NCBI GenBank assembly: GCA_009903855.1
Contig: WYEK01000032.1
Coordinates: forward strand, 1-5,468
Reading direction: 5' to 3'
From: Thermocrinis sp.
GTDB lineage: Bacteria > Aquificota > Aquificia > Aquificales > Aquificaceae
DNA length: 5,468 nt
This document shows, one piece after another, positions 1 to 5,468 of the stretch. The notes beneath the pieces are model-generated. The model was not told the origin of the DNA and made no database searches. It saw nothing but the letters and a program-made list of their open reading frames with translations. Numbering within the stretch: position 1 is the stretch's first letter; each line of letters begins with the position of its first letter. A program made the position numbers and the translations under genes.

Positions 1-352
1 TGTGGGCCAACCTGAAGAGAAGTCCAAAGAGAAAAGCTAAAGCCAAGTTCATAGAAATGCCCGCAATGGACACAAAAAAGGTGCCAACCCTAAGGTCCCT
101 AAACCTGAAGGGATTTATGGGAACGGGTTTTGCCCAACCAAAGAGTATAGGTGAGCCCAGCAAAAGAAGTATTGCCGGAAAAATAATAGTCCCCAGAGGG
201 TCTATGTGAGGTATAGGATTTATAGTAAGCCTGCCATACTCTTTGGCGGTGCTATCTCCCATTTTGTAAGCAACCCATCCGTGGGCGTATTCATGAAATA
301 TAACCGCCATCATAATGGCAGGGATGGCTATAATTATTTCCTGAGGGTTCAT
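1..352 (-). CDS. Site-2-protease-like M50 family membrane metalloprotease, N-terminal part (cut by window edge)
   Basis: A zinc metalloprotease of the M50/site-2 protease family, which cleaves or processes membrane proteins within the lipid bilayer. Only 117 codons are inside the window; the C-terminal part, where the family's third zinc ligand (usually an LDG-type motif) lies, is beyond the left edge. Visible features: a hydrophobic first segment (about residues 5-19) running into the zinc-binding HEYAH motif (H20, E21, H24), followed by GWVAYKMGD; then NPIPHIDPLGT (45-55), a second hydrophobic segment (56-71), GWAKPVPINP (72-81), and a third segment containing AGISMNLALA (97-106). This pattern fits the short, PDZ-less bacterial M50 proteins. 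ATG at 352 is the only upstream start: an in-frame TAA lies at 359-361. It begins 18 nt after the carB1 stop, and no clear Shine-Dalgarno sequence precedes it. The substrate cannot be inferred. Confidence 0.93.
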   Translation of the reverse strand, partial: MNPQEIIIAIPAIMMAVIFHEYAHGWVAYKMGDSTAKEYGRLTINPIPHIDPLGTIIFPAILLLLGSPILFGWAKPVPINPFRFRDLRVGTFFVSIAGISMNLALAFLFGLLFRLAH

Positions 353-370
353 GGCGTTTTAATTTTATGC

Positions 371-2044
371 TCAATCTTCATCAAGGATGACACCTTCCTG
401 CAGGTGGTAATAGGGTCTTTCGTAAGTGGAATAGTAGTAGGGCGTGTAGGCAAAGAACTCTCCTGCACACGTATCCACCCCCTTAAAGGCGGGAACTATT
501 CCGTAGGTCTCTCTTAGTTGTCTTATTTGATCCTCTGTGATCCCTGTAAGTCTTGCGATCTCTATATCCGAATAACCAAGCTCCTTTGCCTGTCTTAAAA
601 GCTCTTCGTCTATCTTTCCTTCCGCCAGCTTCCTTTCAAAATCTACCACCTGTTTTAAGTTATACAGGAACCATCTGTCTATGTGAGAGAGCTCATAAAG
701 CTCTTCCACACTCCAGCCCCTTCTGAAGGCTTCTGCCAAATGCCAAAGTCTGTCTGGGTTGGGTGTTCTTATCATCTTCTTTAACTCCTCATCCGATAGT
801 TTTTGCACCTGAGGTAAATACAGCCCATACCTGTCCATCTCCAAGCTTCTTATTGCCTTTAAAAGGGCTTCTTTGAAGGTCCTACCTATAGCCATTACCT
901 CACCCACCGACTTCATCATGGTTGTTAAAGTTCTGTCCGTCTCTGGGAATTTGGCAAAGTCAAAGCGTGGGATTTTGACTACCACATAGTCTATGGAAGG
1001 CTCAAAGCTGGCGGGTGTGTGTTTTGTGATTTCGTTTTTAAGCTCATCAAGGGTATAGCCCACCGCCAACTTTGCTGCCACCTTGGCTATAGGAAAGCCC
1101 GTAGCCTTTGATGCTAAGGCGGAAGACCTTGATACCCTTGGGTTCATTTCTATAACATAGAAATCTCCGTTTTCTGGATTCACCGCAAACTGGATGTTGG
1201 AACCACCTGTGTCCACTCCGATCTCCCTCATGATCTCTATGCACGCATCTCTGAGAATCTGATACTCCTTGTCTGTAAGGGTTTGGGCGGGTGCAACAGT
1301 TATAGAGTCTCCCGTATGCACGCCCATTGGGTCAAGGTTTTCAATGGAGCAAACTATGATCACATTGTCCTTTTTGTCCCTTACCACCTCAAACTCATAC
1401 TCCTTCCAACCGATCAGAGACTTGTCCAAAAGCACCTGATGAATGGGCGAGGTCTTTAGGGCTATTTCTACCTTTTCTTTGAATTCCTCTATGTTGTATG
1501 CAATGGAACCACCGGTTCCACCAAGGGTAAAGGCTGGTCTGAGAATTACCGGAAAGCCTATATCTTTTACAGCCTTGAGCGCTTCTTCTATAGATGATAC
1601 TACTGCGTTTTCTGGAACCTTCAACCCTATCTTTCTCATAGACTGGGCAAAGAGCTTCCTGTCTTCCCCCTTCTTTATAGCTTGATAGTTTGCCCCTATG
1701 AGCCTCACACCGTAGCGGTCAAGAATACCTTCCTCGTACAGCTTTACTGCCAAGTTTAGGGCAGTCTGTCCCCCAAGGGTAGGCAGGAGGGCGTCCGGTC
1801 TTTCCTTTTTTATGATGGCTTCTAATATATCTAAGGTCAAAGGCTCTATGTAGGTTCTGTCTGCCATGTTTGGGTCTGTCATTATGGTGGCTGGGTTTGA
1901 GTTGACCAAAATAACCCTGTAGCCCTCCTCCTTTAGGGCTTTGCAAGCTTGTGTGCCCGAATAATCAAACTCCGCCGCTTGCCCTATAACTATAGGTCCA
2001 GAGCCTATTATAAGTATGCTTTTTATGGATGTATCCTTTGGCAT
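371..2044 (-). CDS. carB1: Carbamoyl-phosphate synthetase large subunit, N-terminal half (split CarB)
   Basis: N-terminal section of the ATP-grasp large subunit, which uses ATP, bicarbonate and ammonia to make carboxyphosphate and then carbamate, for pyrimidine and arginine synthesis in the cytoplasm. The 557 residues match the first half of the roughly 1,070-residue fused enzyme: pre-ATP-grasp domain with GSGPIVIGQAAEFDYSG (14-30), ATP-grasp domain (about 128-400), and oligomerisation domain (about 400-550) ending in VDTCAGEF and a Tyr-rich STYE segment. Residue numbers coincide with E. coli CarB: R129, R169, E215, H243, Q285, E299, N301 and R303 are all present, so the first active site looks intact. 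The second (carbamate kinase) half is absent and the next gene is a protease, so carB2 must be elsewhere. ATG at 2044 is preceded by AGAGGAG. The stop falls right where the fused protein crosses into its second half. Confidence 0.97.
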   Translation of the reverse strand: MPKDTSIKSILIIGSGPIVIGQAAEFDYSGTQACKALKEEGYRVILVNSNPATIMTDPNMADRTYIEPLTLDILEAIIKKERPDALLPTLGGQTALNLAVKLYEEGILDRYGVRLIGANYQAIKKGEDRKLFAQSMRKIGLKVPENAVVSSIEEALKAVKDIGFPVILRPAFTLGGTGGSIAYNIEEFKEKVEIALKTSPIHQVLLDKSLIGWKEYEFEVVRDKKDNVIIVCSIENLDPMGVHTGDSITVAPAQTLTDKEYQILRDACIEIMREIGVDTGGSNIQFAVNPENGDFYVIEMNPRVSRSSALASKATGFPIAKVAAKLAVGYTLDELKNEITKHTPASFEPSIDYVVVKIPRFDFAKFPETDRTLTTMMKSVGEVMAIGRTFKEALLKAIRSLEMDRYGLYLPQVQKLSDEELKKMIRTPNPDRLWHLAEAFRRGWSVEELYELSHIDRWFLYNLKQVVDFERKLAEGKIDEELLRQAKELGYSDIEIARLTGITEDQIRQLRETYGIVPAFKGVDTCAGEFFAYTPYYYSTYERPYYHLQEGVILDED

Positions 2045-2051
2045 AGCTTTG

Positions 2052-2228
2052 TTAGCTCCTCTTATGTTTTACCGCAAAAACTCTGTGCTCGTAAGCTTTA
2101 CCCTGTGGAAAGGTCAAGCTTTCCAACATATATTTCTCGCTTTTGTCTTTGCCCGCAAGGATGAAACCTATCTGCGTGTCGTTTGAAGGATTGTCTTGAG
2201 AGGGAGCTTTTAACCTTTGAACGAGCAT
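2052..2228 (-). CDS. Small hypothetical protein, 58 aa, between rfaE2 and carB1
   Basis: Unrecognised small ORF, ATG to TAA, filling the space between rfaE2 and carB1. It starts 14 nt after the rfaE2 stop and ends 7 nt before the carB1 start, matching the tight spacing of the rest of the cluster. The protein begins MLVQRLKAPS, has a polar stretch (Q11-Q19), then hydrophobic runs alternating with charged residues (IGFILAG 20-26, YMLESLTF 33-40, HRVFAVK 48-54), and ends basic (KHKRS). It has 10 Lys/Arg and 6 Asp/Glu, no Cys, and no signal peptide or clear membrane helix. All three arginines use AGA/AGG. An in-frame TAA 9 nt upstream rules out a longer form; no Shine-Dalgarno precedes the ATG, but an extended -10 motif does, so it may be leaderless. 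A shorter version could start at Met34. The alternative is a non-coding leader of carB1. Function unknown. Confidence 0.6.
   Translation of the reverse strand: MLVQRLKAPSQDNPSNDTQIGFILAGKDKSEKYMLESLTFPQGKAYEHRVFAVKHKRS
2056..2062 (-). promoter_or_regulatory. Ribosome-binding site of carB1, inside the end of the small ORF
   Basis: AGAGGAG on the minus strand, 11 nt before the carB1 ATG. It lies within the last codons (AAG AGG AGC TAA) of the 58-codon ORF, so translation of that ORF would end on top of the carB1 initiation region. This fits translational coupling, if the small ORF is translated. Confidence 0.75.
2106..2125 (-). repeat. Perfect 7-bp inverted repeat (possible RNA hairpin)
   Basis: On the minus strand TGGAAAG, a 6-nt loop CTTGAC, then CTTTCCA. 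It lies inside the small ORF, about 60 nt upstream of the carB1 start. No T-run follows it, so it is not an intrinsic terminator. It may be chance or a minor RNA structure; the symmetry itself is certain, a role is not. Confidence 0.4.
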
Positions 2229-2236
2229 CGTTAAAA

Positions 2237-2245
2237 ATTATATCA
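2237..2245 (-). promoter_or_regulatory. Extended -10 promoter motif at the rfaE2 stop codon
   Basis: The minus strand reads TGATATAAT, a perfect TGnTATAAT extended -10 element for a sigma-70-type polymerase; its TGA is the rfaE2 stop codon. No good -35 box is seen at 16-18 bp (best is TTTGGA at 2259-2264, 3 of 6 matches), which extended -10 promoters tolerate. Transcription would start around 2228-2232, at or a few nucleotides before the ATG of the small ORF. It would drive the small ORF, carB1 and the protease separately from the upstream genes. Confidence 0.45.
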
Positions 2246-2713
2246 TTTGCAGTAAAGGTCCAAAACCCTTTCAACAACCTTGCTGGTGGATATATCAAAG
2301 GAGAAGGGTATCCTTTCCACCCTCCCGCCGTAGGAAAGCACAAAGTCAGCTCCTACTATGCGTTCTAAATCCCAGTCTGCACCCTTCACCAAAACATCCG
2401 GCTTTATGGCTTTTATCAGTTCCAAAGGTGTGTCCTCCTCAAAGATCACCACATAATCCACCGGCTTTAGATTGTCCAAAAGATAGGCACGCATCTGCTG
2501 TGGCAGTATGGGTCTTTTTTCACCCTTTATTCTTCTCACGGAAGCGTCCGAGTTGATACCCACCACCAGAATATCCCCCAGGGATTTTGCCTTGTTCAAA
2601 TAATCTGCATGCCCCGCATGGAGTATATCAAAACAACCGTTGGTGAAAACTATTTTCTTTTTTCCCCGGACCTTTTCCAAAAGCTCCAAAAGTTCTTTGA
2701 GCTCAACTATCAT
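2243..2713 (-). CDS. rfaE2: D-glycero-beta-D-manno-heptose 1-phosphate adenylyltransferase-type nucleotidyltransferase (RfaE2/HldC)
   Basis: Cytidylyltransferase-fold enzyme that activates heptose 1-phosphate with ATP to ADP-heptose, the donor for the inner core of lipopolysaccharide. At 156 residues it equals the C-terminal domain of bifunctional HldE alone; no kinase domain is fused or adjacent. Motifs: TNGCFDILHAGHADYL (24-39) with the catalytic HxGH (H32, H35), GINSDASVRRIKG (52-64), FEEDTPLELI (91-100), DVLVKGADW (106-114), GGRVERIPF (129-137) and ISTSKVVERV (141-150). The sequence cannot strictly exclude a related nucleotidyltransferase with another substrate (FAD-synthetase-like or glycerol-3-phosphate cytidylyltransferase-like proteins share the fold), but KGADW and the terminal STSK motif favour RfaE2. 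ATG at 2713 lies within the end of glgA (11-nt overlap), with GAGG 4 nt upstream, suggesting translational coupling. Confidence 0.9.
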   Translation of the reverse strand: MIVELKELLELLEKVRGKKKIVFTNGCFDILHAGHADYLNKAKSLGDILVVGINSDASVRRIKGEKRPILPQQMRAYLLDNLKPVDYVVIFEEDTPLELIKAIKPDVLVKGADWDLERIVGADFVLSYGGRVERIPFSFDISTSKVVERVLDLYCK

Positions 2714-4160
2714 AGAACCTCAGCACCCTCGCAGTGGTGTAGGCGGACTCGTATTCTCTGGCACTCCTTTCCCAAGAAAAGTCCTGCCTCATACACCGCT
2801 TTACAATTTCAGACCACACCTTCTCCGAGTTGCAAAACTCCATATCATAAAATACCCTTGCCCGAAGCAGGGCAGACATCATATCCCCTGGCTCAAAATT
2901 TTCAAAGGCAAAGCCCGTGCCGTTTTCTGGGTCCTTCAAAAAGTCCTTGACGGTGTCCTTTAGCCCACCTACCCACCTCACCACTGGCACGGTTCCATAA
3001 CGCATGGCGATCATCTGAGATATTCCGCAGGGTTCAAAAAGGGATGGAATTAAGAACATATCCGCACCCGCGTATATCTTGTGGGCAAGCTCTTCGCTGT
3101 ACTCAATACGAGCTTTGATGTTATCTGGAAACTTTTTACTCAACTCTACGAGCATCTCTTGGTATTTGTCCTCGCCAGAACCCAAAACCAACATATCAAA
3201 GCCCTCTTTTACGATTTCCTCTGCGGAGGAAACTATTAGGTCAAAGCCCTTCTGGGCGGTAAGCCTTGCCACTACGCCTATGAGAGGTCTGTAGTTTTCA
3301 GTTTTCAAGCCAAAGATCTCCTTAAGGCGGGTCTTGTTCTTCAACTTACCCTTTTTAAAGCTCTTAATGCTGTATCTGGCAAAGATAAGTTCGTCCTTTT
3401 CCGGGTTCCATACATCGTAATCTATGCCGTTGAGAATGCCAAAAAAGTATTTCTTTTCCCTTATAACACCCTCCAAACCATAACAGTAAGCTCTCAATTC
3501 CTCCGCATAGGATGGGCTAACTGTGGTCAAAACATCACAGAACAGTATCCCTGCCTTCATGAAGTTTATCTTTCCGTAAAACTCTATGCCCCCGTAAGGG
3601 TGGAATACCTCCCATGGTAGGTTCAAAGCGGGTAGAAAATGGGCGTCAAAAATGCCCTGATGCATGGCATTGTGGATGGTAAATACAACGGGCACTCTCT
3701 CCAAGTCTGGGTAATACAAGGACTTATACAAGGGCAAAATTCCCGTGTGCCAGTCGTGGATATGGATAACCTCCGGCTTTAGCTCCAGCTCCCTTATAAC
3801 CTGAAGACTTGCCAAAGACAAAAAGCCAAACCTCAGGGCGTTGTCGTAGTAATCTCCCTTTGGAGGTGCGTAGGCATATTCCCTCCCGTAGTAGGGTTTG
3901 TAGTCTATGAAAAAATATCTAACATGGTCCAGAATGTCTTCATAAAGGTCAAACTCTCTCCACTGATGGTCAATGTATATTTTTATGCCTTCCTTTGCCT
4001 TTCTCTCTACGTTCCTTTTTAGTTTAGCATACTTTGGCATTATTACATAAACTGTATGCCCAAGCTTTGTAAGGGCTTTGGAAAGGGAGTGGATCACATC
4101 TCCCAACCCTCCCGTCTTCAAATACGGGGCGCTTTCACTGGCAACCATAACCACCCGCAT
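2703..4160 (-). CDS. glgA: Glycogen synthase (ADP-glucose or UDP-glucose: alpha-1,4-glucan glucosyltransferase, GT5)
   Basis: Retaining GT-B glycosyltransferase of family GT5, extending alpha-1,4-glucan chains from a nucleotide-glucose donor during glycogen storage. The 485 residues match bacterial GlgA (about 475-490). N-terminal Rossmann domain: donor-binding KTGGLGD (15-21), HIHDWHTG (133-140) and TIHNAMHQG (161-169). C-terminal domain: NGIDYDVWNP (244-253), RLTAQKG (299-305), and the active-site loop PSLFEPCGISQ (372-382) with conserved E376, then GGLKDTV (398-404). No key residue appears lost. ATG at 4160 is preceded by AAAAGG with 7-nt spacing (4168-4173), 16 nt after the tmk stop. No glgB, glgC or glgP is visible, so the rest of the glycogen pathway must be elsewhere. 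Donor choice cannot be decided from the sequence; ADP-glucose is the usual bacterial donor. Confidence 0.96.
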   Translation of the reverse strand: MRVVMVASESAPYLKTGGLGDVIHSLSKALTKLGHTVYVIMPKYAKLKRNVERKAKEGIKIYIDHQWREFDLYEDILDHVRYFFIDYKPYYGREYAYAPPKGDYYDNALRFGFLSLASLQVIRELELKPEVIHIHDWHTGILPLYKSLYYPDLERVPVVFTIHNAMHQGIFDAHFLPALNLPWEVFHPYGGIEFYGKINFMKAGILFCDVLTTVSPSYAEELRAYCYGLEGVIREKKYFFGILNGIDYDVWNPEKDELIFARYSIKSFKKGKLKNKTRLKEIFGLKTENYRPLIGVVARLTAQKGFDLIVSSAEEIVKEGFDMLVLGSGEDKYQEMLVELSKKFPDNIKARIEYSEELAHKIYAGADMFLIPSLFEPCGISQMIAMRYGTVPVVRWVGGLKDTVKDFLKDPENGTGFAFENFEPGDMMSALLRARVFYDMEFCNSEKVWSEIVKRCMRQDFSWERSAREYESAYTTARVLRFYDS

Positions 4161-4176
4161 GGTTTAGCCTTTTATT

Positions 4177-4785
4177 TTACAATACCTTAAGCCTTTCCAA
4201 GGTTATGGCTTTTATTTCTTCAAAAACCTCCTCCTCTGACCTGCTGGCATCTATCAACCTTATGTCCCTTTCCTTTTCAGAATAGAAAATCTGAAGGTAT
4301 CCGTCCCTGACCTTTTTTAAGTAGTTTTGTTCTTCAAACTTGCTCTTTTGTTCCTTCAACCTTTGCAGAGCCAACTCCAAGGGTAGGTTAAGTATAAAGG
4401 TAAGGTCTGGCTTTCTTCCCCTTGTGGCTATGTGATTTAAAATGCTAACAGTTCCTAAGTTTACCTCCCTTCCGTAGCCCTGGTAAGCGGTCGTAGAGTC
4501 TATAAACCGATCTACTATTACAATCTTTCCACAGGTCAGGTCTGGGAATATTTTCTCCCATACTAAGCTAGACCTTGCACTCTCAAAGAGCAAAAGCTCT
4601 GTAATTGGGTCCATAGCGTAGTTTATTATCAGCTCCCTTATCTGTTCTGCCAGGGGAGTAGAACCGGGGTCTCTATAGAGGGAAACCTCGTAGCCTTCTT
4701 CCTTTAAAAACTTATACAGCTTACGGGCTTGAGTGCTTTTGCCAGAACCGTCTATTCCCTCAAGGCTTATAAGAAAGCCTTTCAC
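4177..4785 (-). CDS. tmk: Thymidylate kinase (dTMP kinase)
   Basis: Phosphorylates dTMP to dTDP with ATP, the step shared by the de novo and salvage routes to dTTP; cytoplasmic. The 202 residues are typical. Motifs: P-loop GIDGSGKST (10-18), RDPGS (38-42) in the dTMP-binding region, DRF (92-94) followed by STTAYQGYG (97-105), a LID segment at about 142-154, and DAS (179-181) near the end. Oddities: the family's usual REPGGT reads RDPGST, and the LID arginine usually found in an RFE-type motif is a lysine (K149, KFE). These are conservative changes and the enzyme still looks functional. It starts with GTG at 4785, which overlaps the phoU stop as GTGA; AGAGGA lies 9 nt upstream and no other start in this frame is as well placed. 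Confidence 0.95.
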   Translation of the reverse strand: MKGFLISLEGIDGSGKSTQARKLYKFLKEEGYEVSLYRDPGSTPLAEQIRELIINYAMDPITELLLFESARSSLVWEKIFPDLTCGKIVIVDRFIDSTTAYQGYGREVNLGTVSILNHIATRGRKPDLTFILNLPLELALQRLKEQKSKFEEQNYLKKVRDGYLQIFYSEKERDIRLIDASRSEEEVFEEIKAITLERLKVL

Positions 4786-5465
4786 TCCGCTTTTTCCTCT
4801 TTTGCCTTCCTTTCCACTATATGCTGATGCTTTATTAGCTCTCCCTCAGACCAATAAATGGCCATTTCTGCTATGTTTTCTGCATGGTCTGCCATCCTCT
4901 CAAAATGCCTTGCCACAAAGGAAAGGCTTATAACCCTTTTTATGTTCCTTGGGTCCTCCATAACATAGGTTATCAGCTCCCTTTCCAACTGATGGTATAG
5001 CTCATCCACCGTATCGTCTTTCTCTATAACTTTCTTTGCCAGCTCCACATCCCTGTGGAAAAAGCTAACTACCGCATCCTCAATCATGGTTTTCACAGTG
5101 TTTGCCATCAAGGTTAGATTTACGTAAGGCTTCAATGGAGGCTCCTGCGCCAATAAAATTGACCTCTCTGCTATATTTTCCGCCTCATCTCCGATCCTTT
5201 CCAAATCGGAAACCACCTTGTACATACCCATTATTAGCCTAAGGTCCACCGCCTCTGGCTGATAGAGGGCAATCATCCTTATACAACGTCTTTCTATCTC
5301 CACCTCCAGCTTGTCTATGGCATCATCCCCCTTTATGATCTCTTCCGCCAAGTTTATATCCTGCTTATTCAAAGAGTCTATAGCCTTCTCCACCGCAGTC
5401 CGTACAAGCTCTGCCATTTTTAGAACAAGCTGTTTTGTCTCTTCTATCTCCGCATGTAGCTTCAT
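4782..5465 (-). CDS. phoU: PhoU-family phosphate signalling/transport regulator
   Basis: All-helical cytoplasmic protein that links the high-affinity phosphate transporter (Pst) to the PhoR/PhoB-type sensor system and represses phosphate uptake signalling when phosphate is plentiful. The 227 residues show the two tandem three-helix repeats of the family: the first carries DLERIGDEAENIAE (87-100), the second HFERMADHAENIAE (187-200). The E-xxx-D metal-binding pairs are E89/D93 and E189/D193, exactly 100 residues apart. The tail (KAKEEKAE) is charged and probably flexible. ATG at 5465 is only 3 nt from the window edge, so its ribosome-binding site is not visible, but MKLHAEIEETKQLV is a normal PhoU beginning and agrees with the Aquifex protein as I recall it. 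No pst or phoR/phoB gene is inside the window; they may lie upstream. The stop overlaps the tmk start by 4 nt. Confidence 0.94.
   Translation of the reverse strand: MKLHAEIEETKQLVLKMAELVRTAVEKAIDSLNKQDINLAEEIIKGDDAIDKLEVEIERRCIRMIALYQPEAVDLRLIMGMYKVVSDLERIGDEAENIAERSILLAQEPPLKPYVNLTLMANTVKTMIEDAVVSFFHRDVELAKKVIEKDDTVDELYHQLERELITYVMEDPRNIKRVISLSFVARHFERMADHAENIAEMAIYWSEGELIKHQHIVERKAKEEKAE
4795..4800 (-). promoter_or_regulatory. Ribosome-binding site fixing the GTG start of tmk
   Basis: AGAGGA on the minus strand, 9 nt before the GTG at 4785 and inside the last codons of phoU. It supports the non-ATG start and the GTGA overlap (stop TGA at 4784-4782), an arrangement typical of coupled translation. 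Confidence 0.75.
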
Positions 5466-5468
5466 GCC

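Larger units (their letters stand above)
1..5465 (-). other. Probable operon phoU-tmk-glgA-rfaE2-small ORF-carB1-M50 protease
   Basis: Seven same-strand reading frames have junctions of -4, 16, -11, 14, 7 and 18 nt, with no terminator-like hairpin plus T-run between them. Co-transcription is inferred from spacing alone. One likely internal promoter (2237-2245) could give a separate transcript for the last three genes. Both ends of the operon are outside the window. Confidence 0.7.

Noticed and set aside
362..367. TAAAAT as a -10 box for the protease gene
   Set aside because: Five of six matches, but in an A/T-rich junction, without an extended TG and without a -35 match at 16-18 bp.
371..420. 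Possible frameshift or premature stop truncating a full-length carB
   Set aside because: Sequence after the stop encodes an M50 protease, not the second CarB half in any frame, and the break falls at the natural domain boundary.
206..517. 103-codon plus-strand frame
   Set aside because: It is antisense to the M50 protease start and the carB1 end, both well supported.
1443..1685. 80-codon plus-strand frame inside carB1
   Set aside because: Antisense to the conserved ATP-grasp region; no start signal of note.
2045..2242. Pyrimidine attenuator or riboswitch leader before carB1
   Set aside because: No terminator hairpin with T-run and no PyrR-like or riboswitch core that I can recognise; the coding reading fits better.
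2098..2343. 81-codon minus-strand frame overlapping the rfaE2 end and the spacer
   Set aside because: It reads over rfaE2 in another frame, conflicts with the better placed 58-codon ORF, and its product has no recognisable features.
2609..2963. Two overlapping plus-strand frames (113 and 107 codons)
   Set aside because: They are antisense to glgA and rfaE2, both of which have clear family motifs; the products are Pro/Ser-rich and low in structure, as expected of antisense shadows.
1..5468. Mobile element, CRISPR, toxin-antitoxin or defence system
   Set aside because: No terminal repeats, transposase, regularly spaced repeats or recognisable toxin or defence domain; all long genes are housekeeping families.

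Overview
The window is a compact, bacterial, single-strand gene cluster: every supported gene is on the minus strand and reads from the right edge towards the left. The best guess for the source is a thermophilic member of the Aquificota (Aquificaceae, something like Hydrogenobacter or Thermocrinis). The reasons are the split carbamoyl-phosphate synthetase large subunit (also known from Aquifex aeolicus), a PhoU that resembles the Aquifex protein as I remember it, many Lys/Glu residues, frequent AGA/AGG arginine codons, moderate GC, and almost no intergenic DNA. This is inferred from the reading alone; no database was searched.

Layout in the direction of transcription (right to left): phoU (5465-4782), thymidylate kinase tmk (4785-4177, GTG start, 4-nt overlap with phoU), glycogen synthase glgA (4160-2703), an RfaE2/HldC-type heptose-1-phosphate nucleotidyltransferase (2713-2243, 11-nt overlap with glgA), a 58-codon small ORF of unknown function (2228-2052), carB1, the N-terminal half of the carbamoyl-phosphate synthetase large subunit (2044-371), and the N-terminal 117 residues of an M50 site-2-type membrane metalloprotease (352-1, cut by the window edge). 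Junctions are -4, 16, -11, 14, 7 and 18 nt, so the genes are probably co-transcribed. I see no intrinsic terminator, tRNA, rRNA, CRISPR array, insertion sequence or origin, and no gene-free stretch above 300 nt.

The genes serve different jobs: phosphate signalling, dTDP synthesis, glucan storage, LPS-core heptose activation, carbamoyl phosphate for pyrimidines and arginine, and intramembrane proteolysis. The cluster looks like the mixed housekeeping operons common in this group rather than a dedicated pathway or defence system.

The least ordinary part is the 198-nt stretch between rfaE2 and carB1. It is almost exactly filled by the small ORF, whose last codons contain the carB1 ribosome-binding site. 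A perfect extended -10 promoter motif (TGATATAAT) begins on the rfaE2 stop codon and ends 8 nt before the small ORF's ATG. This suggests an internal promoter giving a leaderless or nearly leaderless transcript for the small protein, carB1 and the protease. I found no convincing new multi-gene system.
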